DNA of 64,000 bases from Bacillus bingmayongensis (GCF_000299035.1 NZ_JH921519.1:331013-395012), one strand, 5' to 3'. Shown: positions 31,444-43,709, numbered from the stretch's first letter. Program-made: numbers and translations. The notes: generated by a model not told the origin, from the letters alone.

Positions 31444-32510
31444 TACTCAGCTGCCTCCATCTTTTGCGCTTGATCTTCCATCACTAAGGCATTGATGAAA
31501 TCATCTAACTTACCTTGTAAGATTTGATCTAGCTTCTGAATCGTTAAACCAATTCGATGGTCTGTAACACGGTTTTGCGGGAAGTTATACGTACGGATAC
31601 GCTCTGAACGGTCTCCCGTACCAACAGCTTGTTTACGGTTTTGATCGTACTCAGCTTGCGCTTCTTGTCTAAATTTATCATAAACACGTGCACGTAATAC
31701 TTTCATTGCTTTTTCTTTGTTCTTAATTTGTGATTTTTCATCCTGACAAGATACAACTACACCAGTCGGTAAATGAGTTAAACGTACCGCTGACATCGTT
31801 GTATTAACACTTTGTCCACCAGGACCACTAGAAGCAAACGTATCAACACGAACATCTTTTTCATGAATATCGATTTCTACTTCTTCTGCTTCCGGTAATA
31901 CAGCTACAGTTGCTGTAGAAGTATGGATACGTCCTCCAGACTCTGTTTCCGGAACACGTTGCACACGGTGTGCACCATTTTCAAATTTCAATTTTGCGAA
32001 AGCGCCTTTACCGTTAATCATAAAGATAATCTCTTTATATCCACCTAATTCTGTATAGCTCGCTTCGATAATTTCAGTTTTCCAACCTTGCACCTCAGCA
32101 TAACGGCTATACATACGGTATAAATCACCAGCAAATAAAGCAGCCTCATCGCCACCAGCAGCACCACGCACCTCCACGATAACGTTTTTATCATCGTTCG
32201 GGTCTTTTGGAACAAGTAAAATTTTCAGACGCTCTGATAATTCCTTCTCTTGTCCTTCTAGTTCAGAAACTTCTTCCTTTACCATGTCACGCATGTCAGC
32301 ATCTAACTTATCTTCTAACATTGCTTTTGCATCTCGTAATTGCTCACGAACATCTTTATATTCACGATACACTTCTACCGTTTCTTGAATATCAGATTGT
32401 TCCTTTGAATACTCACGAAGCTTATTCGAATCACTAATAACTTCCGGATCACTTAACAGCTCGTTCAACTTCTCATAACGATCTTCTACAGCTTGCAAAC
32501 GATCTAACAC
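31443..32510 (-). CDS. prfA: Peptide chain release factor 1
   Basis: Reads UAA and UAG stop codons. 355 residues. The codon-recognition PxT motif appears as PET in [18 protein letters not shown], and the peptidyl-release GGQ is in [18 protein letters not shown]. The open frame extends three codons to a GTG that lies inside the ribosome site GAGGTGA; the GTG at 32510 is the better start. First gene of prfA-prmC. Confidence 0.96.
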   Translation of the reverse strand: MLDRLQAVEDRYEKLNELLSDPEVISDSNKLREYSKEQSDIQETVEVYREYKDVREQLRDAKAMLEDKLDADMRDMVKEEVSELEGQEKELSERLKILLVPKDPNDDKNVIVEVRGAAGGDEAALFAGDLYRMYSRYAEVQGWKTEIIEASYTELGGYKEIIFMINGKGAFAKLKFENGAHRVQRVPETESGGRIHTSTATVAVLPEAEEVEIDIHEKDVRVDTFASSGPGGQSVNTTMSAVRLTHLPTGVVVSCQDEKSQIKNKEKAMKVLRARVYDKFRQEAQAEYDQNRKQAVGTGDRSERIRTYNFPQNRVTDHRIGLTIQKLDQILQGKLDDFINALVMEDQAQKMEAAE

Positions 32511-32582
32511 ATCATTCACCTCAACATCCTAGTATCTAATACAAATAGTATATGGTACTTAATCAAAAAAACGCAAATTATA

Positions 32583-32985
32583 TTTAAAAGTGGAGGTGGC
32601 TCGCTCAGCTCTGACCGGCTAAGGTTCTCTCGCACAAAAGGTGCTTTTTACCTTTAGTGCGGGAGGTTCTTAGACGTGAAGAGCTTGCCACCGGAACTAG
32701 ATATTATTTTAAAAGCGAAGGCGGCTCGCTCAGAATGAGAGGGGGATGGAGCTTTTAACGTAGAGGCGCCCTTTGCCTCGCAGGAAGAAGCTAAGCCACC
32801 GACCATTCTTGCCGCCGGAGCTAGATATACTTAAAAGCGAAGACGGCTCGCTCAGCTCTGACCAGCTAAGGTTCTTTCGCACACAAGGCGCTTCTTTGCC
32901 TTTTGTGCGGAAGGTTCTTAGATGCGAAGAGCTTGCCTCCGGAGCTAGATATACCTAAAAGTAAAGACGGCTCGCCCCACTCTTC
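32583..32985 (+). repeat. Three repeat units with shared ends but two different cores, plus a fragment
   Basis: Units at about 32583-32709, 32710-32830 and 32831-32956 all start TTTAAAAG(T/C)GRAGNNGGCTCGCTCAG and end CCGGA(G/A)CTAGATAT. The middle unit has the common core (GATGGAGC, GAGGCGCCCTTTGCCTC, CCATTCTTG). The outer two instead contain CTCTGACC(G/A)GCTAAGGTTCT, a hairpin around a GCGCTT/GTGCTTTTT loop, and GGTTCTTAGA. A fourth truncated end follows to 32985. Orientation is opposite to the flanking genes prfA and tdk. Confidence 0.85.
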
Positions 32986-32993
32986 ATCTATTT

Positions 32994-33024
32994 TCGAAAA
33001 AAACCCGCTCTATGTAGCGAGTTT
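32994..33024 (-). terminator. Terminator of tdk
   Basis: On the minus strand AAACTCGCT and AGCGGGTTT pair (one G-U) around ACATAG and are followed by TTTT. It lies four bases after the tdk stop. Confidence 0.85.
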
Positions 33025-33027
33025 TAC

Positions 33028-33612
33028 TTATCTTTGTTTTGTAGGTACAGCATGACAATGACGGCAACGCGGTTCATATGACTCTGAAGCTCCAACTAAA
33101 ATAATTGGATCATCAAAAGAAGCTGGTTCATCATCAATTAAACGCTGTGTACGACTTGCTGGAGATCCGCATACAGAACAAACTGCTTGCAGCTTCGTTA
33201 CATACTCGGCAATCGCCATCAGCTGAGGAACTTGTCCAAATGGTAGACCACGGAAATCTTGGTCTAAACCGGCTACAATGACACGATAGCCACGATTTGC
33301 CAATATTTGCACCACTTCCACAATGTCCCCATCAAAGAATTGCACCTCATCAATTGCAATAACGTCCATTTCTTCTGTTATATGATTAAATATATCTTTT
33401 GAAGCTGAAACAGGAACTGCTTTTACCTTTAATCCATTATGTGATACAACATCTTCTTCACTATAACGATTATCAATACATGGTTTAAATACAATTGCAT
33501 GTTGCTTTGCAAATTGTGTACGGCGTATGCGGCGGATGAGCTCTTCTGATTTTCCAGAAAACATACTCCCGCAAATCACTTCAATCCAACCGTTTTGATT
33601 TATTAAGTACAT
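33028..33612 (-). CDS. tdk: Thymidine kinase
   Basis: Type II thymidine kinase, 194 residues; salvages thymidine to dTMP. P-loop [18 protein letters not shown], the Mg-binding AIDEVQFFD, and four zinc Cys/His ligands in [10 protein letters not shown] and CRHCHAVP. Start preceded by GAAAGGAG. It lies downstream of rpmE2 as in other Bacillus genomes. Confidence 0.96.
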   Translation of the reverse strand: MYLINQNGWIEVICGSMFSGKSEELIRRIRRTQFAKQHAIVFKPCIDNRYSEEDVVSHNGLKVKAVPVSASKDIFNHITEEMDVIAIDEVQFFDGDIVEVVQILANRGYRVIVAGLDQDFRGLPFGQVPQLMAIAEYVTKLQAVCSVCGSPASRTQRLIDDEPASFDDPIILVGASESYEPRCRHCHAVPTKQR

Positions 33613-33671
33613 GGAGCTCTCCTTTCAGCTACTTTTTTATCCAAAGTAGGGTAAAGGTTTAATATTTTCGC

Positions 33672-33712
33672 AAAAAAAACAGACAAGCGAATAGATACAC
33701 TTGCCTGTTTTA
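33672..33712 (-). terminator. Terminator of rpmE2
   Basis: On the minus strand AAAACAGGCAAG and CTTGTCTGTTTT pair with one G-U, followed by TTTT. Confidence 0.85.
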
Positions 33713-33721
33713 TGTTTTTTA

Positions 33722-33967
33722 TTACTTAAGACCGTATTTCTTATTGAAGCGGTCAACACGTCCGTCTGCAGTAGCAAACTTCTGACGTCCAGTGTAGAAT
33801 GGGTGAGAATCAGAACTGATCTCAACTTTTAGTAATGGATAAGTGTTTCCATCTTCCCACTCAACCGTTTCGCTAGATCCTTTAGTAGATCCGCTTAAGA
33901 ATTTGAAGCCTGTGTTTGTGTCCATGAATACAACTTTCTTGTAATCCGGATGAATTCCTGCTTTCAT
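33722..33967 (-). CDS. rpmE2: 50S ribosomal protein L31 type B
   Basis: 81 residues, [20 protein letters not shown] to [10 protein letters not shown]. It has no cysteines, so it is the zinc-free type B form. The open frame extends 29 codons upstream, but the ATG at 33967 is nine bases after AGGAG and gives the family N-terminus. I looked for a Zur operator upstream and did not see one, so it may be the housekeeping L31 here. Confidence 0.93.
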   Translation of the reverse strand: MKAGIHPDYKKVVFMDTNTGFKFLSGSTKGSSETVEWEDGNTYPLLKVEISSDSHPFYTGRQKFATADGRVDRFNKKYGLK

Positions 33968-34114
33968 TCTTTTCATCTCCTTCCGCCCTGAATCATTTTC
34001 GAAACAGAGTTTTTCATCTTTAGCTGCAATCACAACTATAATGATGAAACACATATGATGAAATTATAACAAGGCTAACTTCATTTTGCAACTACCTGTT
34101 TTTGTCTTTTTAAA

Positions 34115-34165
34115 ATAAAAACGCAAGCGGCTCGTTCAGCTCCGACCGGCTAAGGTTCTCTCACA
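34115..34165 (+). repeat. Truncated copy of the second-core repeat
   Basis: AAAACGCAAGCGGCTCGTTCAG followed by CTCCGACCGGCTAAGGTTCTC matches the left half of the repeat units at 32583 and 32831, then stops at the rho terminator. Confidence 0.7.
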
Positions 34166-34174
34166 AAAAAGCAT

Positions 34175-34207
34175 GAAAAAACTCGCTTAGCATAAAAATA
34201 AGCGAGT
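34175..34207 (-). terminator. Terminator of rho
   Basis: ACTCGCTTA (34181-34189) pairs with TAAGCGAGT (34199-34207), and TTTTTTC follows on the minus strand. A Rho-independent site ends the rho gene itself. Confidence 0.88.
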
Positions 34208-34222
34208 CATCACCGTTTCCCT

Positions 34223-35494
34223 TTACTTCGTTGTTACATATCTTTTGGAATCTGCAACAATGTTTTGTAAAAATTCTTCATTTGTTTTCGTTTGACGCAG
34301 CTTGCGTAAGAAACTTTCAACGAAGTCTGGTGTATCACGCATTGTTTTGCGAATACCCCATAGCTTGTCTAAATGTTCTTTCGGAATTAATAGATCTTCT
34401 TTACGCGTACCAGAACGGCGAATATCAATCGCTGGGAAGATACGACGCTCAGCTAACGAACGATCTAAATGAAGTTCCATATTACCTGTTCCTTTAAACT
34501 CTTCATAAATCACATCATCCATACGAGATCCTGTATCAACAAGTGCCGTTGCCAAAATTGTTAAGCTACCGCCTTCTTCAATGTTACGAGCTGCCCCAAA
34601 GAATCGCTTTGGTCTATGGAATGCAGCTGGATCAATACCACCTGACAATGTACGTCCACTTGGTGGAATAACGAGGTTGTAAGCACGCGCTAAACGGGTA
34701 ATACTATCCATTAAAATGATAACGTCTTTTTTATGTTCTACAAGACGCATCGCACGTTCTAATACAAGTTCAGCTACTTTAATATGATTTTCTGGAACTT
34801 CATCGAAAGTAGAGCTTACAACATCACCTTTAACGGAACGTTCGATATCAGTTACTTCCTCTGGACGTTCGTCGATTAAAAGTACGATTAATTCTGCTTC
34901 TGGATGGTTCGTTGTGATACTATGAGCAATTTCTTTTAATAGTATCGTTTTACCAGCCTTTGGAGGCGCAACAATTAAACCACGTTGTCCAAATCCAACT
35001 GGTGCAATTAAATCCATGATGCGTGTTGATAGCTTCTTCGGCTCCGTCTCCAATTTCATTTGACGATTTGGATATAACGGTGTTAATGCAGGGAAATGCA
35101 CACGCTCTTTTGCAGATTCTGGGTCATCCCCATTTACTGCTTCAACCTGTAGCAATCCAAAATAGCGTTCATTTTCTTTCGGCGGGCGTACTTTACCAGA
35201 AACCTTATCTCCATTACGCAAATCAAAACGACGAATTTGCGAAGCTGAAATATAAATATCTTCTGAGCTTGGAGAATAGTTGATTGGACGTAGGAACCCA
35301 AATCCTTCTGATTGAATAATTTCGAGTACACCTTCCATAAAGAAGAAACCTTCTTTTTCTGCACGAGCTTTTAATATAGCAAAAATTAACTCTTTCTTTG
35401 TTAATTTGCTGTAATACGAAATCTTAAATTCTTTCGCAAGCTCATATAACTCTTTTAACTTCATGTTTTCTAATGCTGCAATTGACAAATTCAT
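34223..35494 (-). CDS. rho: Transcription termination factor Rho
   Basis: Hexameric RNA-dependent ATPase, 423 residues. N-terminal helical Rho_N region ([20 protein letters not shown]), cold-shock-like RNA-binding domain ([18 protein letters not shown]), P-loop [13 protein letters not shown], Walker [17 protein letters not shown], and R-loop region [19 protein letters not shown]. The ribosome site is weak. It is followed by rpmE2 and tdk. Confidence 0.97.
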   Translation of the reverse strand: MNLSIAALENMKLKELYELAKEFKISYYSKLTKKELIFAILKARAEKEGFFFMEGVLEIIQSEGFGFLRPINYSPSSEDIYISASQIRRFDLRNGDKVSGKVRPPKENERYFGLLQVEAVNGDDPESAKERVHFPALTPLYPNRQMKLETEPKKLSTRIMDLIAPVGFGQRGLIVAPPKAGKTILLKEIAHSITTNHPEAELIVLLIDERPEEVTDIERSVKGDVVSSTFDEVPENHIKVAELVLERAMRLVEHKKDVIILMDSITRLARAYNLVIPPSGRTLSGGIDPAAFHRPKRFFGAARNIEEGGSLTILATALVDTGSRMDDVIYEEFKGTGNMELHLDRSLAERRIFPAIDIRRSGTRKEDLLIPKEHLDKLWGIRKTMRDTPDFVESFLRKLRQTKTNEEFLQNIVADSKRYVTTK

Positions 35495-35656
35495 TCAGAC
35501 ACCACACTTTAACGTTATTCTCTTTTCACATGGGTAAAGGGAAAATATACGGAAGGCAAATACATAATAATGAAAGGCAATAAGTTCAAGTAGGGTAATA
35601 TTCACTATTGTAACCCTTTTGTCTAGTTTTAATCAATACGTTGTAACACAAATACA

Positions 35657-35690
35657 AGAAGCGAAGACAAGAAAAGTTGTCTCCGCTTTT
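35657..35690. repeat. Mini palindrome resembling the repeat ends
   Basis: AAGCGAAGACAA (35659-35670) pairs with TTGTCTCCGCTT (35677-35688) with one mismatch, followed by TTAT. The AAGCGAAGAC end resembles the start of the unit at 32831. The remaining 35495-35750 sequence holds no gene. Confidence 0.45.
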
Positions 35691-35749
35691 ATATCGCTTC
35701 CGTTTCTCTCTATTTATAGCATGTGGATAAGGGCTAGATCAGAGCTGAT

Positions 35750-35892
35750 TAAGCCACCTCCGCTTTTTATTACAATCCAGTTCCAGCAGCTAGAATGGCC
35801 GGTGGCTTCGCGTCTTCCTACGAGGCAAAAAGCGCCTCTTCGTCAGAAGCTCCATCCCCCTCCCATTCTGAACGAGCTGCTTCCACTTTTTA
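35750..35892 (-). repeat. Full 122-bp repeat copy abutting the glpX stop
   Basis: Read on the minus strand from 35892: TAAATAAAAAGTGGAAGCAGC, CAGAATGGGAGGGGGATGGAGC, a GAGGCGCTTTTTGCCTC tip, CGGCCATTCTAGCTGCTGGA and a further CCGCTTTTTATTA end. The glpX TAA stop is separated from the element start by one base triplet at most. Same orientation as glpX. Confidence 0.85.
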
Positions 35893-36855
35893 TTTAATAA
35901 CCAAATTCGGTTTTTTGTTTAAGCTATGACGTCCGTCGACGAAACGAACTGTACCGGATTTTGCACGCATAACAAGAGATTCTGTTGTACCAACGCTGCC
36001 TTTAAATTGAACACCGCGTAGTAATTCTCCATCTGTTACACCTGTTGCTGCAAAGATCGCATCGTCACCTTTCACTAAGTCTTCCATACGAAGAATACGA
36101 TTTATATCTTCAATGCCCATTTTTTTGCAACGAGCTAACTCTGCTTCGTTTTGAGGAAGAAGCTTCCCGTGAATTTCTCCACCTAAGCATTTTAATGCAA
36201 CTGCTGCAAGAACGCCTTCAGGTGCACCACCAGAACCGAATAAAATATCAACACCTGTACGATCAAATGCTGTATTAATCGCTCCAGCTACATCGCCATC
36301 ATTAATCAATTTAATACGAGCGCCAGCTTTACGAATTTCTTCAATAATCGCTTGGTGACGTGGTCGGTTTAGAACTGTTGCAACAACATCTTCAATATCT
36401 TTATTCTTTGCCTTTGCAACGGCACGTAAGTTATCAATAATAGGTGCGTCAATATCAACTGCACCAACCGCTTCTGGTCCAACCGCAATTTTATCCATGT
36501 ACATGTCAGGAGCATGTAACAAATTACCATGATCCGCAATCGCAATAACAGCAAGTGCATTCCAGCCCCCAGCTGCCACGATATTTGTTCCTTCTAACGG
36601 ATCAACTGCAACATCGACACGTGGGCCGTATCCCGTACCTAATTTCTCCCCGATGTATAGCATTGGCGCTTCATCCATTTCTCCTTCGCCAATTACAACT
36701 GTACCTTTCATCGGAATTGTATCGAATACATCACGCATTGCTGATGTTGCTGCACCATCAGCCTCATCTTTCTTTCCGCGTCCCATCCAACGCGCTGATG
36801 ATAATGCTGCAGCCTCTGTTACACGTACTAACTCCATAGATAAACTTCTTTCCAA
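35890..36855 (-). CDS. glpX: Fructose-1,6-bisphosphatase class II
   Basis: Gluconeogenic phosphatase, 321 residues. Metal and substrate motifs: [47 protein letters not shown]. Start codon TTG at 36855, seven bases after GGAGAGG. It lies between murA2 and rho; fba, the aldolase of the same pathway section, is two genes upstream. Confidence 0.95.
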   Translation of the reverse strand: MERSLSMELVRVTEAAALSSARWMGRGKKDEADGAATSAMRDVFDTIPMKGTVVIGEGEMDEAPMLYIGEKLGTGYGPRVDVAVDPLEGTNIVAAGGWNALAVIAIADHGNLLHAPDMYMDKIAVGPEAVGAVDIDAPIIDNLRAVAKAKNKDIEDVVATVLNRPRHQAIIEEIRKAGARIKLINDGDVAGAINTAFDRTGVDILFGSGGAPEGVLAAVALKCLGGEIHGKLLPQNEAELARCKKMGIEDINRILRMEDLVKGDDAIFAATGVTDGELLRGVQFKGSVGTTESLVMRAKSGTVRFVDGRHSLNKKPNLVIK

Positions 36856-37032
36856 AATAATCCCTCTCCTTTAAGTCTTAATATTTATGCCGTATTTTGT
36901 GAACCGTTTCTTTCTATAAAGTGTCGCTTCCGTCAGCAGTGACTCTTCGTCCCCCATTAACGGAAGCACCACCACTTCATCTTTATTTTTGCAATAACAA
37001 GCAAAAAACACATTGCTATCAATCATTGCACC

Positions 37033-38322
37033 TTATGCATTTTTCATTTCTTCAATCTCTTGCTGCGTCATTTGTTCTCGCCAAATGTTTGCACCAAGAC
37101 CTTTAAGCTTGTCTACTATATTTTCATAGCCTCGGTCAATATGTTCGAGCCCTGTCACTTCTGTAATTCCGTCAGCCATTAATCCTGCAATTACAAGTGC
37201 AGCACCTGCTCGTAAGTCGCTCGCTTTTACCTTTGCTCCTTGTAACGGCACAGGCCCTGTCACAATAGCCGAACGGCCTTCTACCTTAATTTGCGCATTC
37301 ATCCGGCGCAATTCATCAATATGTTTAAAACGAGCACCGTAAATTGTATCTGTTACAACTCCTGTTCCATGCGCCTTTGTTAAAAGAGTTGTAAAAGGTT
37401 GCTGCAAATCTGTTGGAAATCCCGGATACACAAGTGTTTTTATATCGACTATCTTTAACTTACGATCCCCATTTACTGTAATTTGATCATCGTTCGTCTC
37501 GACTTGTACACCAGCTTCTCGTAATTTTGCAGTGATTGACTCTAAATGTTGCGGGATTACATTATCAACTGTTACTTCTCCACCAGACGCCGCTCCTAAA
37601 ATCATATACGTACCCGCTTCAATTCGGTCTGGAATAATAGAATGGTGGCATCCGTGCAGAGAATTCACACCATCAATACGAATCACATCTGTACCAGCAC
37701 CTTTAATTCTCGCTCCCATACTTGTTAGTAACGTCGCCACATCAATAATTTCTGGTTCTTTCGCAGCATTTTCAATCACTGTTCTACCTTTTGCACGCAC
37801 AGCTGCTAGCATAATGTTAATTGTTGCTCCTACACTAACAACATCTAAATAAATACGAGCTCCTCGTAATTCATCCGCTCTTAAATAGATTGCACCTTGC
37901 TCATTTGTCACATGTGCACCTAATGCTTCAAATCCTTTAATGTGCTGATCGATTGGTCTTGGTCCTAAGTGACATCCACCAGGAAGCCCAATTACAGCTT
38001 TTTTAAAACGGCCAAGCATAGCGCCCATCAAGTAATAAGAAGCACGTAATTTTTTTACCTTCCCATTTGGCAAGGGCATCGCAACCATTTTGGAAGGATT
38101 AACTGTCATCTCTTCCTCCTGACCATACGTTACAACTCCTCCAATTTCCTCTAATAGGTCCCCTAACATCTTCACATCTGAAATGTTAGGTACACCACCG
38201 ATGGTAACTGGAGTATCAGCTAAAATGGTCGCTGGAATTAGAGCAACCGCACTGTTCTTTGCACCGCTCACGCGAATTGATCCATTTAAAGGTCGTCCAC
38301 CTTCAATCAGCAACTTTTCCAT
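37033..38322 (-). CDS. murA2: UDP-N-acetylglucosamine 1-carboxyvinyltransferase (second paralogue)
   Basis: First committed step of peptidoglycan synthesis, 429 residues. The catalytic Cys is in [16 protein letters not shown]; other motifs are [13 protein letters not shown] at the N-terminus, [12 protein letters not shown] and [10 protein letters not shown]. The position next to fba and rho matches B. subtilis murAB/murZ and not murAA, which sits near the atp operon in that species. Start preceded by AAGGGAG. Confidence 0.93.
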   Translation of the reverse strand: MEKLLIEGGRPLNGSIRVSGAKNSAVALIPATILADTPVTIGGVPNISDVKMLGDLLEEIGGVVTYGQEEEMTVNPSKMVAMPLPNGKVKKLRASYYLMGAMLGRFKKAVIGLPGGCHLGPRPIDQHIKGFEALGAHVTNEQGAIYLRADELRGARIYLDVVSVGATINIMLAAVRAKGRTVIENAAKEPEIIDVATLLTSMGARIKGAGTDVIRIDGVNSLHGCHHSIIPDRIEAGTYMILGAASGGEVTVDNVIPQHLESITAKLREAGVQVETNDDQITVNGDRKLKIVDIKTLVYPGFPTDLQQPFTTLLTKAHGTGVVTDTIYGARFKHIDELRRMNAQIKVEGRSAIVTGPVPLQGAKVKASDLRAGAALVIAGLMADGITEVTGLEHIDRGYENIVDKLKGLGANIWREQMTQQEIEEMKNA

Positions 38323-38710
38323 GTTGAGCTCCCTTCTTGTGAATGTATTTACTTTCAGTTTCTCCTTCTAATAAGGAAAACAGAAAGCCTTTCCTTAAGA
38401 ATCTCATTCGTTCAGCAAACTATCAACAAAAATATTCTTTTCTTTCTTCCCTGGCCTGAACTTAACAAGCAGTAAGACCTCACCTAAAAATAGTTATACT
38501 TTAAGTGAGTAGATGAAGACTAACTGCCTGTCAAGATTTGTTCATCGATTGCTCTAGATACGTTATTACATTTATTAATAGGACTATGCACATTATGTTC
38601 CACTTTTATATTGAAAAGGAGTAGAGAACTCCCTTCACATATAGATAATACGAAGAAATGTAGAAATTTAATTAATCTTAAGATTTGTTCACGCTTTCAT
38701 TATACAACGA
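38323..38710 (-). other. murA2 upstream region (no gene seen)
   Basis: About 390 AT-rich bases with short weak dyads (for example around CTCACCT and AGTGAG near 38481-38512). No reading frame, riboswitch or repeat copy was recognised; it presumably carries the murA2 promoter. Confidence 0.4.
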
Positions 38711-38746
38711 AAGGAAACCGTCTAAAAGAGTAGACGGTTTCCAAAA
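38711..38746 (-). terminator. Terminator of fba
   Basis: GGAAACCGTCTA (38713-38724) pairs exactly with TAGACGGTTTCC (38731-38742); the U-run on the minus strand is short (TTTC). Confidence 0.8.
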
Positions 38747-38759
38747 CGGAATTTTATTC

Positions 38760-39617
38760 TTACGCTTTACCGTTAGAACCGAATTCGCGAATTTTACCAA
38801 TAACAGTTGCTTTGATAGCTTCGCGGCCAGGTCCGATAAATTTACGAGGATCGTAAACTTCTTGGTCTTTGTTTAATACTTCACGAACAGCTTTTGTAAA
38901 CTCGATTTGGTTCTCAGTGTTTACGTTGATTTTTGAAGTACCTAAAGAAATAGCTTTTGTGATGTCAGCAGTTGGGATACCAGTACCACCGTGAAGTACT
39001 AAAGGTACACCAGTGAAGTCACGAACTTGTTCCATTTCTTTAAATCCTAAGTTAGGCTCACCTTTGTAAGGACCGTGTACAGAACCTAAAGCTGGAGCTA
39101 GGCAATCGATACCTGTTGCTTCAACAAGGTGTTTACACTCTTCAGGATCAGCGTAGATAACGCCTTCAGCGATTACGTCGTCTTCTTGTCCGCCAACTGT
39201 TCCAAGCTCAGCTTCTACAGATACGTTACGAGCGTGTGCGTATTCTACTACTTTTTTAGTAGTTTCAACGTTTTCTTCGAATGGGTGGTGAGAAGCGTCG
39301 ATCATTACAGATGTGAAACCTGCATCGATTGCTTCTTTACATTTTTCGAAGCTTGAACCATGGTCAAGGTGAATCGCTACAGGAACAGTGATGTTCATTT
39401 CTTCGATTAAAGCTTTAACCATAGCTACAACTGTTTTGAAACCAGTCATATGACGAGCTGCACCCTCAGATACACCTAAGATTACAGGAGATTTTTCTTC
39501 TTCCGCAGCAGCTAAGATAGCTTGAGTCCACTCTAAGTTGTTCATGTTGAATTGACCAACTGCGTATTTTCCTTCTAGTGCTTTGTTTAGCATTTCTTTC
39601 ATGGAAACTAAAGGCAT
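38760..39617 (-). CDS. fba: Fructose-bisphosphate aldolase class II
   Basis: Zinc-dependent glycolytic/gluconeogenic aldolase, 285 residues. Zinc and substrate motifs: [42 protein letters not shown] and [11 protein letters not shown]. Start preceded by AGGAGGATT. It lies between spo0F and murA2, the same order as in B. subtilis. Confidence 0.96.
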   Translation of the reverse strand: MPLVSMKEMLNKALEGKYAVGQFNMNNLEWTQAILAAAEEEKSPVILGVSEGAARHMTGFKTVVAMVKALIEEMNITVPVAIHLDHGSSFEKCKEAIDAGFTSVMIDASHHPFEENVETTKKVVEYAHARNVSVEAELGTVGGQEDDVIAEGVIYADPEECKHLVEATGIDCLAPALGSVHGPYKGEPNLGFKEMEQVRDFTGVPLVLHGGTGIPTADITKAISLGTSKINVNTENQIEFTKAVREVLNKDQEVYDPRKFIGPGREAIKATVIGKIREFGSNGKA

Positions 39618-39786
39618 GGTGAATCCTCCTAAAAAACGTTTTTTGTATCCGATAAGTTCTTATCGCTGGTAGTATGACCAGAATAAGGTAAAACATGTAT
39701 ATTTACATACCGGACTTTTTTCTACACTCAATAGGATAACAACTTGTACTCAAAAACTCAACTGTATTCACCTGCTCATCAGTCCA

Positions 39787-39800
39787 TGTAAACGCTTTTT
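39787..39800 (-). promoter_or_regulatory. cre-like site upstream of fba
   Basis: TGTAAACGCTTTTT matches the cre consensus at 12 of 14 positions. It lies between spo0F and fba, about 170 bases before the fba start. Weak evidence. Confidence 0.3.
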
Positions 39801-39828
39801 TTCATATTTTTTATAAAAAATTCATTTT

Positions 39829-40197
39829 TTAAGCCTCTACAGCGATTTCATTTCGTACCGCTTGACGAATTTCATCAATATCAAATGGCTTAGCAAAGTG
39901 CATTAAAGCTCCTAAATCTTTCGCTTCTTGAATCATATCAAGCTCTCCATAAGCAGTCATTAAAATAACTTTAATATCTTCATTAATTTCTTTTACATGT
40001 TTTAAAATCTCTATACCATCCATACCTGGAATTTTCATATCTAAGATAACTAAATCTGGATTATCCTTTTTCACGATATCTAAAGCTTGAAATCCATTTG
40101 CTGCTTGAAACGTTTGATAACCTTCTTTTTGGAACACTTCATGCAATAAAACACGAATGCCATATTGATCATCAACGATTAAAATTTTCCCTTCCAT
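39829..40197 (-). CDS. spo0F: Sporulation phosphorelay response regulator Spo0F
   Basis: Single receiver domain of 122 residues with no output domain; carries phosphate between sporulation kinases and Spo0B. Acidic pair in [14 protein letters not shown], phosphorylated Asp in [13 protein letters not shown], Thr in VILMTAYGE and Lys in MHFAKPFDI. The start ATG at 40197 follows AAGGTTGGGG. A candidate sigma-H promoter lies upstream. Confidence 0.95.
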   Translation of the reverse strand: MEGKILIVDDQYGIRVLLHEVFQKEGYQTFQAANGFQALDIVKKDNPDLVILDMKIPGMDGIEILKHVKEINEDIKVILMTAYGELDMIQEAKDLGALMHFAKPFDIDEIRQAVRNEIAVEA

Positions 40198-40261
40198 AAT
40201 CCCCAACCTTTCTATAGTAAATACAAGATTAAAAGCTTCTTATATCTATATCGATATTTAT

Positions 40262-40288
40262 TTTCGCTATTCATCACCAAATTCCTTC
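40262..40288 (-). promoter_or_regulatory. Candidate sigma-H promoter of spo0F
   Basis: On the minus strand GAAGGAATT (40288-40280), 11 bases, then AGCGAAA (40268-40262) fit the consensus RNAGGAWWW-N11/12-RNNGAAT with one mismatch. spo0F of B. subtilis is known to use sigma-H. Confidence 0.5.
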
Positions 40289-40404
40289 CTATTCTTTCTT
40301 ATTTTACCGCCTACTATTTTGTTATGCTAGCCCTATTACTTCGCCTTTCTGAAAAAATAGGCTATAATGAAAGCCGCCCTAACATACTCGAAAGGAGCAA
40401 CACG

Positions 40405-40932
40405 ATGTTAAAAATTTTTTCTACTCAACTGAGCGGCTATTTCACAAGAATTTCTCAAAAAGAAGAGATGAACATAGAAGATAGTGCCCGTCTACTTGCC
40501 CAAGCGTTAGTTGGTGATGGCATCGTCTATTTACACGGTACAAAAGAAATGGAAGGCGTTGTTTCAGAAGCATTGCACGGCGCAGAGCCACTAAAACAAG
40601 CAAAGCGCTTAATAGAAAATGGTAATCAAGCAGAGGTTACCTCCGCAGACCGCGTACTTCTTATCAGTCGTTTTTCAACAGATGAAAATATCATTTCATT
40701 GGCGAAAGGGCTGCAAGAAGAAGGGCACTCCATTGTTGGTATTTCAGCTATCCAAAATAGCGAAATCTCGCTAGAGCAATTCACAGATGTACATATTGAT
40801 ACAAAATTGCTCAAAGGTTTAATCCCCGATGATGAAGGTAACCGTTATGGATTCCCAAGTTTAATCTTATCTCTATTTGCTTATCACGGATTAAAATTTA
40901 CAATTGATGAAATAATAAACGAATATGAGTAA
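40405..40932 (+). CDS. ywjG: DUF2529 family protein (YwjG)
   Basis: 175 residues. The SIS-like pattern (GIVYLHGTKEMEGVVSEALH, DRVLLISRFSTDENIISLAK, HSIVGISAIQ) and the position between spo0F and pyrG identify it as YwjG. Function unknown; the fold resembles sugar-phosphate-binding domains, which is inference. The ATG at 40405 follows AAAGGAG at seven bases; 27 further codons upstream are an extension without a ribosome site. Divergent from spo0F and convergent with pyrG. Confidence 0.85.
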   Translation: MLKIFSTQLSGYFTRISQKEEMNIEDSARLLAQALVGDGIVYLHGTKEMEGVVSEALHGAEPLKQAKRLIENGNQAEVTSADRVLLISRFSTDENIISLAKGLQEEGHSIVGISAIQNSEISLEQFTDVHIDTKLLKGLIPDDEGNRYGFPSLILSLFAYHGLKFTIDEIINEYE

Positions 40933-40935
40933 AGG

Positions 40936-40966
40936 AAAAAGGCGTCCAAATTTGGACGCCTTTTTA
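40936..40966. terminator. Bidirectional terminator between ywjG and pyrG
   Basis: AAAAAGGCGTCC and GGACGCCTTTTT (40936-40965) form a perfect stem with U-runs on both strands, serving both convergent genes. Confidence 0.92.
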
Positions 40967-42607
<1,641 letters not shown>

Positions 42608-42687
42608 TCACCGTTGCAAAGCGCAACGTATGTAGATAACACGTATCTATCTTATTGTTAGACTCTTTTTATTTTCTAAACAAAAAA

Positions 42688-42746
42688 CAAAAAAGAAAAT
42701 TGCTCCCCTCATCACCAAAAGTAATAAGTAGGGAGCAATTTTCTTT
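42688..42746 (-). terminator. Terminator of rpoE
   Basis: AGAAAATTGCTCCC and GGGAGCAATTTTCT arms (42694-42744) with TTTTTTG after them on the minus strand. Confidence 0.9.
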
Positions 42747-42830
42747 TATATTTACACTTTAAAAGTATTATCGTCCTGTTTTAAAGAGCCCAAAAATGAT
42801 TCTACATGGACGATAATGAAAAGTCAAGAA

Positions 42831-43343
42831 CTACAGTTCTTCCTCTTCTGTTTCATCATACTCGAGTTCTTCGTCAGCGAATTCTTCTTCCTCTTCTTCT
42901 TCTAAATCATCAAGATCATCGTCGTCCTCAAGAACCTCGTCCAAATCTTCTACATCATCGTCATCGCTGTCGTCTTCACTATCGAAGTCGTCTTCGTCTT
43001 CTTCAATGTAGTCATCAAAATCTTCTTCCTCTTCAACCTTACGTTTTTTCTTAGGCTTTGGTTGAGGTAAGATTTCTTCATCGATTTGCTCATATGGGTA
43101 CCAGCTGCGTAATCCCCAACGGTTTTCTCCTAAATTGATGAAACGTCCATCAATGTTTAAATCTGTATAGAATTGTGCGATCTTCGCAGCAACTTGCTCT
43201 TGAGATAGTCCCAGCACTTGAGCGATTTCTTGAACTAAATCCTGGAATGACGTTGCTTGTCTTTTATCCTCTAAAACACTATGTACAACTTCAATCATGG
43301 AAAATTCTTTTAGCTCTTCTGGTGAATATTGCTTAAAATCCAC
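42831..43343 (-). CDS. rpoE: RNA polymerase delta subunit
   Basis: 170 residues: an N-terminal HARE-type helical domain ([40 protein letters not shown]) and a disordered tail of about 75 residues made almost entirely of Asp and Glu. It promotes RNA polymerase recycling in Gram-positive bacteria. The start is a GTG at 43343. Upstream of pyrG as in B. subtilis. Confidence 0.96.
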   Translation of the reverse strand: MDFKQYSPEELKEFSMIEVVHSVLEDKRQATSFQDLVQEIAQVLGLSQEQVAAKIAQFYTDLNIDGRFINLGENRWGLRSWYPYEQIDEEILPQPKPKKKRKVEEEEDFDDYIEEDEDDFDSEDDSDDDDVEDLDEVLEDDDDLDDLEEEEEEEFADEELEYDETEEEEL

Positions 43344-43559
43344 TTATGCGGCACTTCCTTTCTTAAAATATAATCCTATATATAACGGCCTGTTTAAAAA
43401 AATCCATACTATTCATTATAAACAAAACTCCAACAAATATGCTACAAAAAAAAACGGGAAACTTTTATGAGGAATCGATAAAAGTGATTACAGACTATTA
43501 TTTACGAGATTAACCTGTAGAGACTATATAAATTCATTGTGATTTTTCGACATGTAAGT

Positions 43560-43690
43560 CACTGTTATGAGGAACTAAAGGTAACCTGCATTCGTTTCCT
43601 CTCTCTGTTTTCACTTGGGATGAGGCAGAAAGGTAATCTGACCGCTTCTATGCTCAGACGGACGCTCTCTCCCACCTAAAAAAGGTTGTT
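43560..43690 (-). repeat. Interspersed repeat copy upstream of rpoE
   Basis: Read on the minus strand: TTTTAGGTGGGAGAGAGCGTC, then AGAAGCGGTCAGATTACC and GAAAACAGAGAGAGGAAACG. It aligns with 30410-30510 (plus strand) and 27640-27720 (minus strand). The rest of the 43344-43709 gap shows no gene. Confidence 0.6.
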
Positions 43691-43709
43691 TTTATATTTA
43701 TATAGCTTT

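Noticed and set aside
33637-33825. 62-codon minus-strand frame over the end of rpmE2
   Set aside because: Frame-shifted shadow of rpmE2 crossing its terminator.
33968-34110. Zur operator upstream of rpmE2
   Set aside because: No sequence resembling the Zur palindrome was found, although type B L31 genes are often Zur-controlled.
25700-35892. CRISPR array interpretation of the regularly repeated units
   Set aside because: Units are contiguous 122-base repeats without short repeats and unique spacers, and no cas genes are present.
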